A stretch of DNA of 30,409 bases. Source: Chara braunii. Taxonomy: Eukaryota; Streptophyta; Charophyceae; Charales; Characeae. The notes beneath the pieces were generated by a model. It was not told the origin of the DNA. It made no database searches and saw only the letters and a program-made list of their open reading frames with translations. The position numbers and the translations under genes were made by a program. Shown piece after piece: positions 1 to 9,165 of this stretch. The stretch lies in the NCBI GenBank assembly GCA_003427395.1, contig BFEA01000968.1, positions 70,833 through 101,241 of the forward strand, written 5' to 3'. Positions within the stretch are counted from its first letter, which is position 1. Every line of letters starts with the position of its first letter.

Positions 1-410
1 TGTGTATGCATCGTAGGAGGAAGGGATTGAGGTTGAGAGTGTTCATTCAAGATTCGGCTATGGAAGATACTTACCTGAGTTGAATGTGGGCTGCAAAGGT
101 GTTACTGATGAGCGGTGACCACATTGATGACCTGGAGGTTATCTGCAGGAGTAGCGCTGATTCACGGGAAGTCATATTGATGAGTTGATAACAGACTGGT
201 GTAGCGCTGATGAGCGCTGGACTCAGGGGAACTTTGAAACACTTTGTATTCATAATTCTGATAATATAAGCAGTGAAACTCGATCCCTTTTTCCTCTACC
301 TTTGTCTATGGTTGATACTATTGATCGCTGCGTGTGAAGATGATGCATGATACGTACACATCTGCGTGAGATGGTCTCCAGGACCCATGCACGTTGGATT
401 GGCGCGGGTA
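1..410. other. Gene-free stretch, nothing recognised
   Basis: No convincing coding frame, RNA gene or long repeat is visible. The motif GTAGCGCTGAT occurs twice (about 151 and 201), and two CTGATGAG strings lie near 106 and 207. These are too short to support a feature. Confidence 0.5.
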
Positions 411-505
411 GAAATTTTGCGAATTATGAAAGTGGCTTCAGTCTCAGTCAGATTCCCACTGACATATCTGGGTGTCGAATGCCGGTTGTCTGACGTGCAT
501 ATCGG
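411..505 (+). repeat. Dispersed repeat C, copy 1 (pair with 6665-6754)
   Basis: About 90 bp aligns with 6665-6754, including the shared core ATTCCCACTGACATATCTGG. Both copies are open in the same forward frame across the core and read FPLTYLG followed by an acidic residue, with few gaps. Copy 1 carries a 6-bp insertion (GTCTCA) relative to copy 2. The shared frame may mean the ancestor was coding, but 90 bp is too short to tell. Confidence 0.75.
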
Positions 506-569
506 TCACACAACGCAGGACCTCGTATAGGTATCATATTTTGATATGTTGCAAGGACTAGAGGACGCG

Positions 570-665
570 CCAGAGCAATCCGCTGATGAGAAACCTAACA
601 ATTGAAAGCAGTCCGTGATGTATAAACTTAAAACACTCTAATTTTTTCCTGAGAATTGTTCCTGG
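570..665 (+). repeat. Dispersed repeat D, copy 1 of 4
   Basis: The core at 632-660 is a 29-mer with AACACTCTAA, a T run and CCTGAG...ATTGTT. It recurs at 16718-16746, 20238-20268 and 21681-21709. Copies 1 and 2 also share the upstream phrase GATGAGAAACCTA, whereas copies 3 and 4 share a different upstream flank (repeat E). The core therefore marks one widely copied element with variable flanks. Confidence 0.75.
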
Positions 666-692
666 CGTATGTCCCCTTCGGTAGCATGTTTG

Positions 693-725
693 GTATAGTG
701 TAGCATCGTATAGTGTAGCATCGTA
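693..725 (+). repeat. 15-bp tandem duplication
   Basis: The unit GTATAGTGTAGCATC is present twice in perfect tandem and is followed by GTA. Just downstream, the 16-mer CATTTGTGGTCCATGT occurs at 765-780 and again at 845-860, a spaced short duplication. Confidence 0.85.
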
Positions 726-829
726 AAATGGCATTCACTGAGTTCCGCTGAATATGGATGTGCTCATTTGTGGTCCATGTGTGAAGCCATGTTTGCGTTT
801 TTTAGGATTTCTGCCAGCATGATTAGTAG

Positions 830-1421
830 GGGTTGATTGGGCAGCATTTGTGGTCCATGTCCATGTGTAATCCTGTATGCATTGTTGAGTTGTCTGTGCA
901 GTGTTCCGAGAATGGTCGACTTGAACAAAATGTGGACATCGGTGCAGGTACGTTCGTTGACTTTGTATTCTTTATTATTGTTATATTGTATCCAATTGCA
1001 ATCAGACATGCTTTCATTCACACTTCACATGTATGCAAACAGGTTGCGCAGCAAACTGACGTCAAGCGCCCACTCAGAACTCAGAGATATAGTACCAAGA
1101 ACGCAGCTCAGATACAAGATCACTTCAAACGGCTATGGCGGCACACCGCCTGTACAACTCTCTGTTCGTCACTTACTCAACACTGCTGTTCGCACACAGG
1201 ACCACCCTGGATATCCCACACGCAACACCCTGTACACTCGCACACACCTGCACACACCGACAGCTATGGTCGCTATGGCCGCTGCTACTCTACTATGGCT
1301 AACTTCCTTCTCGCCCACTTTGTCCTCGGGCTCACTGCAGACCACCTCGCACAAGTCGCTATGGAAGCACTTCCGCATGGCTTACGCAGGAATGAATGAA
1401 TGGCTGGGCGATGCCTCTTGA
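830..1421 (+). other. Overlapping uncertain ORFs in an A/C-rich strand
   Basis: Two forward frames stay open over nearly the same interval (188 codons from 833, 194 codons from 837). At most one could be real, and the double opening is what a stop-poor, A/C-rich strand produces by chance. The second frame begins with a hydrophobic stretch and ends near 1421 after a segment containing WKHFRMAYAGMNEWLGD. No domain is recognised in either. The segment before about 1000 is G/T-rich, so the ORFs also cross a composition boundary, which argues against a single coding unit. Confidence 0.2.
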
Positions 1422-1860
1422 TTTATACTCCCGTAACTTGCTGGTCTGCCCTTTTCTGCTGGTACTTGCTGGACTGGACTGGGACTGACTGGACCGGTAC
1501 CGCTGACTGCATGGGTTTGCACCGCAGACTCACTGCAGTCGCACTGCCAATGTACTGAGGTTGGCTCCACCACTTGCCCACTTGCCTCTGCCTAAACTTG
1601 AGCCCACTCCGGGTGGCCACTTCCGGGACCTTCCGGAAGTCTGTAGACTTGGCCTTTCGGGTACTGTAGCAGCTACGACCTTGACCTCTCAGGACTGTAG
1701 CGGCTATGACCTTGGACCTTTCAGGATCCCTACAGCTACGACCTCTACAGGGCTGTGACTCCTACTCGACAGACCTACAGATCGAACCCCTACCACTACA
1801 AAGACCTACGACAGACAACAACAACTGTCAAAACACAGGTCACGGGTACAAACACTCGGG
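1020..1860 (+). other. A/C-rich tract with reversed strand composition
   Basis: Hand count for 1201-1260 gives 28 C, 18 A, 7 T and 7 G. That is the opposite of neighbouring DNA; for example 6541-6600 has 24 T, 21 G, 8 A and 7 C. The tract includes CA-rich microsatellite-like sequence (about 1190-1260) and is gene-poor to its end. A TATA-like string lies near 1420. The reversal suggests an insertion in opposite orientation to its surroundings. Confidence 0.6.
1622..1750 (+). repeat. Degenerate minisatellite, 30-33 bp period
   Basis: Three related units are centred on TGTAGCRGCTAYGACC at 1665-1680 and 1695-1710, and a diverged CTACAGCTACGACC at about 1729-1743. Each is followed by ACCT or AGG phrases. 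Upstream, CTTCCGGGACCTTCCGGAAG is a short local repeat. Confidence 0.65.
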
Positions 1861-2104
1861 GTCGACACAGATACTGTACACTGGTAAGGTGAGAACTAGG
1901 GATCGAGCCCTGGGATCTGCATTCGCTACTGCTAAAAGGTGAAAACCGTTTCACAATAATCCCTGTGTTTTTTCCAACATTTGCGGGTCAAAGAGGTTCA
2001 AGCCACTCGAAAACAGAAAGGGGTTCATGTGTTTAAATTTTTGACACCCATATGGCATCATTGCGAGCGTTGTGGAATTGAGGTGTGTTCAAGTTCTCAG
2101 GCGA
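1860..2104. other. Gene-free stretch
   Basis: No coding frame is supported. At 1890-1912 the string TGGTAAGG...GGGATCGAGCCC resembles a primer-binding site or a tRNA T-arm, but neither reading could be completed. Confidence 0.4.
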
Positions 2105-2541
2105 TACGGCCTGTGATGATCAATAGCGGATTTCATTGAAGTCTCTGGACTGGGGATATTGAAATTGTTGTTACACATTCTGAGGCATTGTCATTGCACG
2201 TTCCGAGCACATGTGACACCGCCCTCTGTCTGTTGGCACAGTGCAGTAAGAATCGGGGAGGAAAAGTCTTTGCACTCGTATTCTCAATCTGTGGTGTTGA
2301 CTACCTTTTAACTTTGCGTGCGAGGCAGAGAGATCCTCTGGCTTTTGCCGCACATTGTCTAGGACGGTGTCACACTCTCTGAGACCTGTTGCCTGCTCTT
2401 CACTTGGACTACCGTCTTCACCTGAATAGAATGGCCGCACGGCATGTGCTGAATTTGATTTATGGGTATGTAGCGTGGAAAATATATCGGGAGATGATGA
2501 TTCTGTTCTTTCCCCAACTGACCGACGTTGATTCAACATTG
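2105..2541 (+). repeat. Dispersed repeat F, copy 1 (pair with 11117-11505)
   Basis: Two well-conserved blocks (2105-2217 and 2489-2541) align in order with 11117-11225 and 11453-11505. The middle is too diverged to align by eye. Shared landmarks are ACGGCCTGTG, GAAATTGTTGTTACACATTC and GGGAGATGATGATTCT. A short relic of the second block may also sit near 17740-17765. No coding function is visible; the minus-strand ORF across this area matches no family I know. Confidence 0.75.
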
Positions 2542-2765
2542 CCTTTGTTACCAAAGCCAGTGAATCTGATCACTCACAAACACGACAGCAGTCCGGCTGT
2601 TCCTCAGCGAGTCGTTGGGAGTTGGAAATTGAAAATTGTATTGTATAGCAGGTGTCATTGTCCTTGCAACAGTCAATACGATGCTTGGATGTCTGCATGT
2701 AGGTGTGAGGGGTTCTGCTGTTCCTTTCTCCCTGTGGTGGGAAGCAAGTATAAATTCGTCTTTTG

Positions 2766-3640
2766 AGCATGTGGTGAGTGGCTGAGCGAGTCTCTTAGTC
2801 ATGCTGCTGGGATTTGAAGGCAGGAGCATTGGGCTTTGGGGATGGGACTTCGGGATTGGGGACTCGGTCTGTTTGGGGACTCGGGCTTTCGGGGATCGGG
2901 GGCATATGTACTGCGTGCTGGCAGAATGGCTTGGTGAACGCGGGTGTTTTCGAAACCATCAGCCTCGCGAAGAAGAGGGCCTTTTATGGATAAATCAGGC
3001 AAGTTTGGCAATTTGGTATCTGGGATCAATCCGCTTTCACTCGGGCTGATCCCTCGTGTTGTTGCCTAAAGTGGGATTGTGAGGATGCGACGCGCCGGTT
3101 TTTCATTCCAGCCACTTGCGCTACTTTTTTCCTCCGACATCGCGATAGTAATTGTTCGAATGGTAGGACCTTAGATGTGGCCAAATGCTTGGCCTTTGCC
3201 AACGACTGGTTAGGCCTCAGGAGGTAACATGCATGTCTAAGCAGAGGGAGAATGTCATGATGAATTTCCACGTAATTATTGGCGGTGCCTCCGAGGCCTG
3301 TGCTGAGTGGAATGGGTTGTGATGTTTCTCTACGGTTAGGGGGGTTGTTCCCGGATACGTAGTCTGCAAAAACATGCATCATTACTTAAAAGGGGGTGGA
3401 GGCTCTTTGGATCACCTCTGCGTCTTATGCGCTGATGCAAAATAGGGGATTGGACCTTCATGGCACAGCGAGTATATTTCTGGTTGTCCTCGATGTTTGA
3501 CTTATAAAGGTAACATGCCTCTGTCGTTGCTGAATAACGGGAGATTTGAGTGAGGAGTGTTATTGGGTATGGTCGGTAATAATACTAATGGTTCATCTGA
3601 CCATTGGACGATGTGAAACCCAAGATCTCTCTTGATAGAT
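2766..3640 (+). repeat. Long dispersed repeat A, copy 1 (pair with 9166-10065)
   Basis: About 0.9 kb aligns nearly end to end with 9166-10065. The best blocks are 3008-3140 (with 9437-9567) and 3395-3560 (with 9836-9995). The left end carries repeated GGGGA/TTCGGGG phrases. Differences in the best block are mostly transitions, and six CpG sites of this copy are TpG or CpA in the other. No terminal inverted repeats or target duplications could be fixed by eye. ORFs inside are short and not conserved between copies. Confidence 0.85.
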
Positions 3641-4045
3641 TCACGCTCCTTTAGATGAAGAACATTACATAGTCGCGGTTGTGGTTTTTTGTCTTCAGTA
3701 ATGTCTTCTATTAGGGCTACGTGGATGGCAATTTGAAATTCAAATGACCCGTGTCATGTTTCTTCGAATTCCCAAGTTGCGCTTGTGGTTTGTGGAAGTC
3801 TTCTTTCTAATTTGGTTTGATGTGCAGACCAAAATATCCCTGTACGTTTACAGACGAAAATGACTCGTTGACGATGATTACCTAGTCACCATCTTTCGCA
3901 TGAGGTTGAGCAACGGTTAAGGCTATGGCAGTCGTCGTAGTGGAAGTTGTGAGGGAATCTTTGCAAGTGTTCGATCGGAGGGAGGTTCTCGTACTGCGAA
4001 TGTTGGGTGTTATTGGCTGTCATTTTCTTGGTTTTGGTAAGACAT
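3641..4045. other. Gene-free stretch with a weak repeat relic
   Basis: No gene is seen. The phrase TCACCATCTTTCG at about 3885 followed by TGAGG also occurs in repeat J (15691-15760 and 21323-21394). A segment near 3790-3840 (GGTTTGTGGAAGT) resembles 10873-10930, suggesting that repeat A extends patchily rightward. Confidence 0.5.
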
Positions 4046-4672
4046 TCAGAAGCATTTGGGCTGCTCTGTCTTCGGCTGAATAATCCATCCTATGTTTTTG
4101 GTACTACTTGTTCGTCTTAGTACGTGTCTGCATGGATTTTGTGCTCCAAGCCACATATGGCCAGTGATGTAAGAAACATATTTGCTACTCTTGACAGTGG
4201 ATGCGTTCATGGGACGTGGCTGTGGATGACGTTTATCCACCAAGATCTCTGAGTCCGTTGATACAATGCTGTTGTTATTTGTGTTTGGTACCAGGTTGTT
4301 TGATGCACCAGGTATTAATGATATGGACAGGGTGACGACAATTTCAAGGTATGTCGTGCTAATTGCAATACCGAGGGCTTCTCTTGTCGCTTTCGATAGA
4401 GTAGTGAAAAGTTTGACGCCATCAGTAACGGGTGTAGCAGTTAGGGACTGGGCCGTGTGGTCGGTATTCGACATTTTGGATGGTTTATTGTTTTGGTGAT
4501 TGACAATGGTGTTGTTCCTCCTGTGTTCAATGAAGTAGAGATGTGCGCAGTGATATATGTGTGAGAGGTTGAACAGGCAATTATTGGGGTTCCGTCGATT
4601 ATGTTGAACGAGATTGCACATGGATTTGTTGAACGAGATTGCATACACGTGCCTGTGATGTGGGGCTCCCAC
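4046..4672 (-). CDS. Uncertain 208-codon ORF, unknown function
   Basis: This is the longest open frame in the first 16 kb. No domain is recognised. The residues are rich in Ser, Thr, Asn, His and Ile. The part near codons 27-50 (PNNCLF.LSH.YH.AHLY.IE) is shared in frame with a minus-strand ORF at 23866-24117, where the DNA at 24006-24092 is a diverged copy of 4512-4603. The middle reads like an ordinary hydrophilic protein with one hydrophobic patch (TTYLEIVVTLSISLIPG). Against it, the minus strand here is A/C-rich and stop-poor, so an open frame this long is not strong evidence. It may be a relic exon of a mobile element. Confidence 0.25.
   Translation of the reverse strand: MGAPHHRHVYAISFNKSMCNLVQHNRRNPNNCLFNLSHIYHCAHLYFIEHRRNNTIVNHQNNKPSKMSNTDHTAQSLTATPVTDGVKLFTTLSKATREALGIAISTTYLEIVVTLSISLIPGASNNLVPNTNNNSIVSTDSEILVDKRHPQPRPMNASTVKSSKYVSYITGHMWLGAQNPCRHVLRRTSSTKNIGWIIQPKTEQPKCF
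4512..4603 (+). repeat. Dispersed repeat M, copy 1 (pair with 24006-24092)
   Basis: Shared strings include AGTAGAGATGTGC and GAACAGGCAATTATTGGGGT. This is the DNA behind the conserved minus-strand peptide described for the ORF here. Immediately to the right, GTTGAACGAGATTGCA is repeated at 4603 and 4628 (25-bp period). Confidence 0.7.
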
Positions 4673-5008
4673 TTACGCTATCTGGAGCTGCTTGCACGTG
4701 TGGCTGTTAGACGAAAAGATGGGGACATTTTTGCTTGTATACTATCTGCAGAGCAATGCGAAGGGTCCGCTTACACCTATATACAGCACTACCGAATGCA
4801 AAAGTAGTGTCTTCGGTGTGCTTCGCACGGGCTGTTCTAAAAGCCATACATTCGTATTATATTTTTTTAACGTCATTGCTGCTTGATAATGGATGCTGAC
4901 CGCTCTTCTTCTTGAAAGGTATCCCATGCCGAGAAGCAATAGAGAATGCTGTCGAGGGATTAGGAACCCCTTGGTGGCAAGGCTCTCCACTTATGCTATC
5001 TGGAGCTG
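4663..5008 (+). repeat. Spaced 25-bp direct repeat
   Basis: CACTTACGCTATCTGGAGCTGC near 4666 recurs as CACTTATGCTATCTGGAGCTGC near 4986, with one C/T difference at a CpG. The roughly 300 bp between them holds no recognised gene. Confidence 0.65.
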
Positions 5009-5235
5009 CCTTCAAGGACGAGCTGCAAGATTATCGTGATCGGTGGTTGCATTATGTGTCTTACGCTCTAAAAAGCAATTGAACGCAAATAATGTGAAGG
5101 TACTATCTAAGGATCTGATGAATGTCACAACTTAGGTTTGCAATGACTAGGTCGTCTCCGCAATGACGAGAATGGTTTCACATAAGCCGTCTGAGCGCAA
5201 AAAACATAATGGCGGAATCTAAGGGTCTGAGCAGT
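5009..5235. other. Gene-free stretch
   Basis: Nothing is supported beyond a short local duplication, GCAATGACTAG and GCAATGACGAG, near 5141 and 5160. Confidence 0.4.
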
Positions 5236-5240
5236 TCAGG

Positions 5241-5498
5241 TCTGAAAATCCTGAATGGTCCTGAAGTGGTGAAAGCTCCGAAGATCGTGAAAACACCTGT
5301 TTAAGTGGTGAAGGGTGGTTTTCATGGTCTTCGGATCTTTCACCACTTCAGGACCATTCAAGATTTTCAGACTGCCCAAAACTCTCACTTTACCACTTTA
5401 GGACACCCTTCACCACTTCAAGATGCAGCCTGCCTAAACAGATGGTTTCCAGGGTCTGCGGACCTTTCACCACTTCAGGACCATTCAGGATTTTCAGA
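5241..5498 (+). repeat. Foldback hairpin cluster with 44-bp stems
   Basis: The arm 5241-5284 is the reverse complement of 5328-5371 over 44 bp with two mismatches. It is also the reverse complement of 5455-5498 over 44 bp with two mismatches. The two right arms are direct repeats of each other, 127 bp apart, and both continue with CTGCCCAAAACTC. Between them, CACCCTTCACCACTT at about 5405 is the reverse complement of AAGTGGTGAAGGGTG at about 5303. The left arm can thus pair with either right arm, with loops of 43 or 170 nt. The structure resembles a foldback or MITE-type element, or a source of hairpin small RNA. No gene is involved. Confidence 0.9.
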
Positions 5499-5872
5499 CT
5501 GCCCAAAACTCACTTCAGAGTTTTCATTCCTGAATTTTCAGCTACCCGATAACCGCTTGTGCACTTGTGTTGATAACCAGTGCTGATTTTCTGAGAACAA
5601 TTGAAGGAGTGGATGAAAGGTTGGAGCTCTATCGCTATAGTAAGAAACCAGAAATAGGAGTGTCCTGGCGCTTGTTGCTCGGATGCTGCTGGTTGTCGAG
5701 CTCAATGGTCTACCGTGAGCTAGAAAACGTAGGTGCAGACTGATAAACTGTTGCTGATTATCAGTGCTACTTGCCCAGGGCCGTATGAGGACGGTTGATG
5801 TGCACGATTGACGTTCAAGGATCATGAGGTGTGAATCTGATAATAAGATGTTCATTAAGAGAAGTATGTGAT

Positions 5873-5952
5873 CAAGTTGAACTTGACCACCTGAACAACC
5901 ATCGTACAACCGCACAGTACAACCACACAGTACGACCACGCAGTAGAGCCAC
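5873..5952 (+). repeat. Short palindrome and 13-bp minisatellite
   Basis: CAAGTTGAACTTG (5873-5885) is a perfect palindrome around its centre. From 5904 the unit GTACAACCRCACA repeats about three and a half times with a 13-bp period, accumulating substitutions to the right (GTACGACCACGCA). Confidence 0.75.
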
Positions 5953-6032
5953 AAGAATGTGGGTAATTGAGTAAGGGGTGATGAATCGTAGTATTATATT
6001 ATAAGGAATATGTTCTTGAAATCATGGTCCGA

Positions 6033-6352
6033 GGTCTCGTATTTAAGTCTGCCAATGATGAAAAGAGACGGTATGGCTTCTCTCACAACATTCGCAGTGG
6101 CTGTCTGAGAGTTTTCGTCATGCCAGGCTTGAGAAGTGATGCGGTTCTAATCCTTCCTTGGATGTGTGAGGCATTCTGTATTGGATGGGATGGGGGTCTC
6201 GTATAGCAGTCTGGCAATGATGAAAAGAGACGTAATGACTTCTCTCACAACATTCGCAGTGGTCGTCTGAGAGTTTTTGTCGTGCCAGGCTTGAGAACTG
6301 ATGCGGTTCTAATCCGTCTGGATGTCTGAGGCATTCTGTATTGGATGGGATG
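6033..6352 (+). repeat. 162-bp tandem duplication
   Basis: Unit 1 (6033-6194) and unit 2 (6195-6352) are about 90% alike, sharing GATGAAAAGAGACG, CTCTCACAACATTCGCAGTGG and GGCATTCTGTATTGGATGGG. A further fragment, CTGTATTGGATGTGAT, lies near 6530. Each unit contains GATGCGGTTCTAATCC, which resembles a tRNA T-loop, but a full cloverleaf is not supported. ORFs here run across the repeat and are not convincing. Confidence 0.85.
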
Positions 6353-6664
6353 TTTTGGTGTCGCCCCTTTACCGATAAATGTGTCTGGTACTGGGCAAGG
6401 GGTCTGTTTTTTCTTCTCACATAGAGATAGAAGGGAGTGGCCAGTTTTGATTGTGATATGTATAGCGTTCAAGCCAGTTACCTTCTGTATAAATTATCTC
6501 AATGTGGGAGCGCATAGGGCAGATCACCTGTATTGGATGTGATTGTTTAGATGCCCGACTTTGTGTTTTGGTTGTCCCGTTAGAGGGATGGTATGGGGTT
6601 TCGCATGCTTCTGCATAATCACCTGTTTGGTTTCCGCTGGCTAGTTGCCGTCTATTGAGGCCTG
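6353..6664. other. Gene-free G/T-rich stretch
   Basis: Strong strand asymmetry: 6541-6600 is 45 of 60 G or T on this strand. The minus-strand ORFs through here are His, Pro, Thr and Ser-rich, which is the signature of A/C-rich DNA rather than of a known protein. No gene is called. Confidence 0.5.
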
Positions 6665-6754
6665 CAGAAGTTTTGCGAATGATGAAAGTGGCTTCAGTCG
6701 GATTCCCACTGACATATCTGGGTGACGAATGCCAGCAATCTGATGCGCATTTGG
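6665..6754 (+). repeat. Dispersed repeat C, copy 2
   Basis: Partner of 411-505. The forward frame is open from about 6655 to 6837 and includes the conserved core. Shared phrases are TTTTGCGAAT, ATGAAAGTGGCTTCAGT and GACATATCTGGGTG. Confidence 0.75.
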
Positions 6755-7491
6755 ATAAGGGTGCTTTGTGCAATTGTCTCCGTTTCGCCTTTGGCAAGGG
6801 CATGGGTTGTGATCGTAACATAAGGGCACACATTTAGGATTAGGAGTCCCAGAAGAGACCAGTGGTGCTGAGCTGTTGTTATCCTCCGGGCTTTGCGCAT
6901 GTCTGTTTGCAGATAGTGTGGAAAGTTGATTTGTAAGACGATTTCAATCCTTTGTTTGCAGTGCTGTACGGTTTCAAAGCTTGAGCTGAACAGAGGAAAA
7001 ATGCCTAGTGATGCAAGTACGTGGTTGCCTCTGCGCTGCCAGCTAGCAATGCAGTACCTCCACTTAGGAATGTTGGGGGACAGTAGATGGATGCTTTAGG
7101 TACTTGTCGTGTCGTGGCATGGTCTCATCCGTCTTGCTGCTGATATGAGAGTATAGGGGTACTTGCATCTCAGTGCAGACCAACAGGATGGGTGAGTTGT
7201 TGATCGCATATTAGGTTTGGTGGTAAGGCAGTGCATAAACTCATATTTCTAATGAATATTTAAGCAATTATTATTCACTCGAAATCAATAAATTAACATG
7301 AAGAATTTTTATAAGAGCAACAATTATGGTACTGTGGGCAGGTTGGCGAGGGTCTGGCCATTTTTGCGGGAATGATATTGCATGCAGGTATGAAAGCTTT
7401 TTGGGGATTTTGTTAAACCCGTGATGGACGGTGTTTTAATCTGCCGAAATTGGGGGTGTGGCTGAAGTGCTTGATCTCAGGCTTGTGAAGG
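6755..7491. other. Gene-free stretch
   Basis: No coding frame over about 60 codons, RNA gene or clear duplication is visible. An A/T-rich patch lies at about 7240-7330. Confidence 0.45.
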
Positions 7492-7863
7492 ATGGACGTT
7501 CTTTGCTTATGCGAAGATCCTGTGAGCACGGGAAGGAGTCGTGGTGGTCATGTGCAGTACCTGTGTGTTAATCTTCCGTTCTGTTTAAAATGGCTTTGGA
7601 CACGTCCGAGGAATCACACAGATGGGTTTGTTTCTTTCCCAATAATCTCTCACAGTTCATGTGTAGAATCGGCTGGTTATGCTTTGCATCGATTGGTCCA
7701 CGAGGCGCAACATGGGCTTAAGAACAAGAGGGATTTTGGTCCTTTTTCACCTCACGTGGATGCTCTCTATGCTCCGGGGTTGCACTTGGTCGTTGTTTCG
7801 CTTGGCGAGTTTGCGAGTTGTTGTCCATCCACTGGACAACATAACAAGCAGTGTGGAATATAG
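7492..7863 (+). CDS. Uncertain 123-codon ORF, unknown function
   Basis: An open frame starting MDVLCLCEDPVSTG and ending after GQHNKQCGI. No motif, transmembrane pattern or family is recognised, and no second copy was found in the window to test frame conservation. Another frame is open over its right half (7679-8002). The right end runs into a short triplication of AATAGTACC (about 7859-7891, 12-bp period). It is probably a chance ORF, listed only because it is the longest forward frame between 2 and 30 kb apart from those in tracts discussed elsewhere. Confidence 0.12.
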   Translation: MDVLCLCEDPVSTGRSRGGHVQYLCVNLPFCLKWLWTRPRNHTDGFVSFPIISHSSCVESAGYALHRLVHEAQHGLKNKRDFGPFSPHVDALYAPGLHLVVVSLGEFASCCPSTGQHNKQCGI

Positions 7864-7891
7864 TACCTTGAATAGTACCGTAAATAGTACC

Positions 7892-8583
7892 TGGAGAGTC
7901 TTCATTCCTTCAAAGCTGTTTCATTCAAATAGTCATGCCGCCAATACGAAATTGCATCCAGACAGCTTCTCTTTAGCTGGGTGTATGAGCCTGGCGCGAT
8001 AAAACCGTATAGAATGCTTCTTATTTCGCGGGAAGTTCATTTCGAATGGTTTCCTGAATGACATTCTGTACGAAATGGTTCACCGTGCGTATCCGCCGAT
8101 GTGCACACATGTGAACTCTGACATCTGTGGGTTTAGGACTAACCGCAGGTTGTGGTATGTATTAAGTCTGACATTCAAGTATCTCTTTTAGAGTGGATTT
8201 GAATGTGGAGAACATCCCAGTCAAAATCCGTCCACAAAATTATGCTGCATCACCACACCACTCACTGACTTTTGCCGTTGTCAAGGAGAGTATTCGATTT
8301 CATTTTGCAAAATGTGGCGAGTGGGATGGCGAAGCCTTTACTCTTTACCTATTATGTCGTGCTGGTTTTAGACTGTGGAAGATCAATTGAGAAGAAGGGG
8401 CTGATTTGCTTTGTCGTACGGTTAGTGAACAAGAAGAGGCACGTACATCTTTTTGTGCAATCCCTCGTTGACTTCAGCAAAACCTTCAAAACGCTGTATT
8501 TATCTCGTATGTTGTACAGCGCAGAGGAGGCGGTGCTTATAAATGATCAGAGTTTACCATTCTGTGTTACACGTGGCAGGAAC
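7892..8583. other. Gene-free stretch with short overlapping ORFs
   Basis: Two forward frames (8193-8390 and 8272-8592) overlap and neither shows a known motif. No internal duplication was found. Confidence 0.4.
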
Positions 8584-8985
8584 TCTCGGTAGTCGATTGA
8601 TGCATAGGAATCTGTTTACTCATCGCATGAATTGATGCGGAGGGGTGGGACTTGCCCTTGTGCATCTTCAGCGGTCTGGTTCCATTGCACAGAAACTGTC
8701 AATGTGGTGATTGAGACGAGGTACCTGCCCAATATCCTCCCTCTGTGCTTATGGAGCGGGATGTTGCAATTGCCATTTATTCCTGCGCGAATTCACATAT
8801 CGACAGTGCTTGTTGAGATTTGCGAATCGGAAATTTTCGTTCGGGGGGCTCTAAACACATGGGCTGGATATTTCATGTCCTGGAGGGTGCAACAATGTTG
8901 CTGTTACCTGATAGGTAGACCATGCAGCCTACATGAGGAACTTCAGTGCTACAGGTATTTGTACTATTGCTGCTCATCTCGAGGT
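8584..8985 (+). repeat. Dispersed repeat G, copy 1 (pair with 11674-12085)
   Basis: About 0.4 kb in good alignment. The best block holds CATATCGACAGTGCTTG, GCGAATCGGAAATTT and TATTTCATGTCCTGGAGGGT. Both copies read through this block in a shared forward frame (YFMSWRVQQCCCYLIGR). Copy 1 is open over 8632-9012 and copy 2 over 11906-12142, but upstream the frames diverge by indels. This could be a decayed coding exon of a mobile element. Confidence 0.8.
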
Positions 8986-8990
8986 CGGTA

Positions 8991-9060
8991 TTCATGGACA
9001 TTGAAATGCTAACACTCCCATTATCTTGGTTTGTTCATGGACTTTGAAATGCTAACACCC
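8991..9060 (+). repeat. 43-bp tandem duplication
   Basis: TTCATGGACATTGAAATGCTAACACTCCC at 8991 is followed 43 bp later by TTCATGGACTTTGAAATGCTAACACCC. It lies just right of repeat G copy 1 and is absent from copy 2. Confidence 0.8.
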
Positions 9061-9165
9061 ATGTTCGTGGTCCATTGGGGAACGTCGTCCAATGGGCAAC
9101 TAGCGTTTGTTTTACGACTGAGAGTAGCGTTAAGCAGGGTAACCCATCATAAATATTTGTCTTAT

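Noticed and set aside
100-240. CTGATGAG strings (near 106 and 207) followed by TTGAAAC, as in hammerhead ribozymes
   Set aside because: The bases between CTGATGAG and GAAAC (214-235) do not form stem II, and stems I and III are not visible. Similar strings near 582, 9971 and 23253 also lack a proper partner.
411-505. FPLTYLG peptide in repeat C as the YLG motif region of LINE reverse transcriptases
   Set aside because: Only one short phrase resembles it; the residues after it do not follow the family pattern, and no polymerase motif is nearby.
833-1421. Two long overlapping forward ORFs as a gene
   Set aside because: Both frames are open at once over a stop-poor A/C-rich strand and across a composition border; no domain and no second copy.
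1890-1912. TGGTAAGGTGAGAAC...GGGATCGAGCCC as an LTR primer-binding site or tRNA gene
   Set aside because: The T-arm-like part fits, but the distance to the TGG end is about three bases too long for a tRNA tail, there is no A-box on either strand at the right spacing, and no LTR pair is seen.
6245-6330. CGCAGTGGT and GGTTCTAATCC in the 162-bp repeat as a tRNA with a long variable arm
   Set aside because: The A-box mismatches at its first positions, the T-loop has T where a purine is required, and the T-stem is broken in unit 1.
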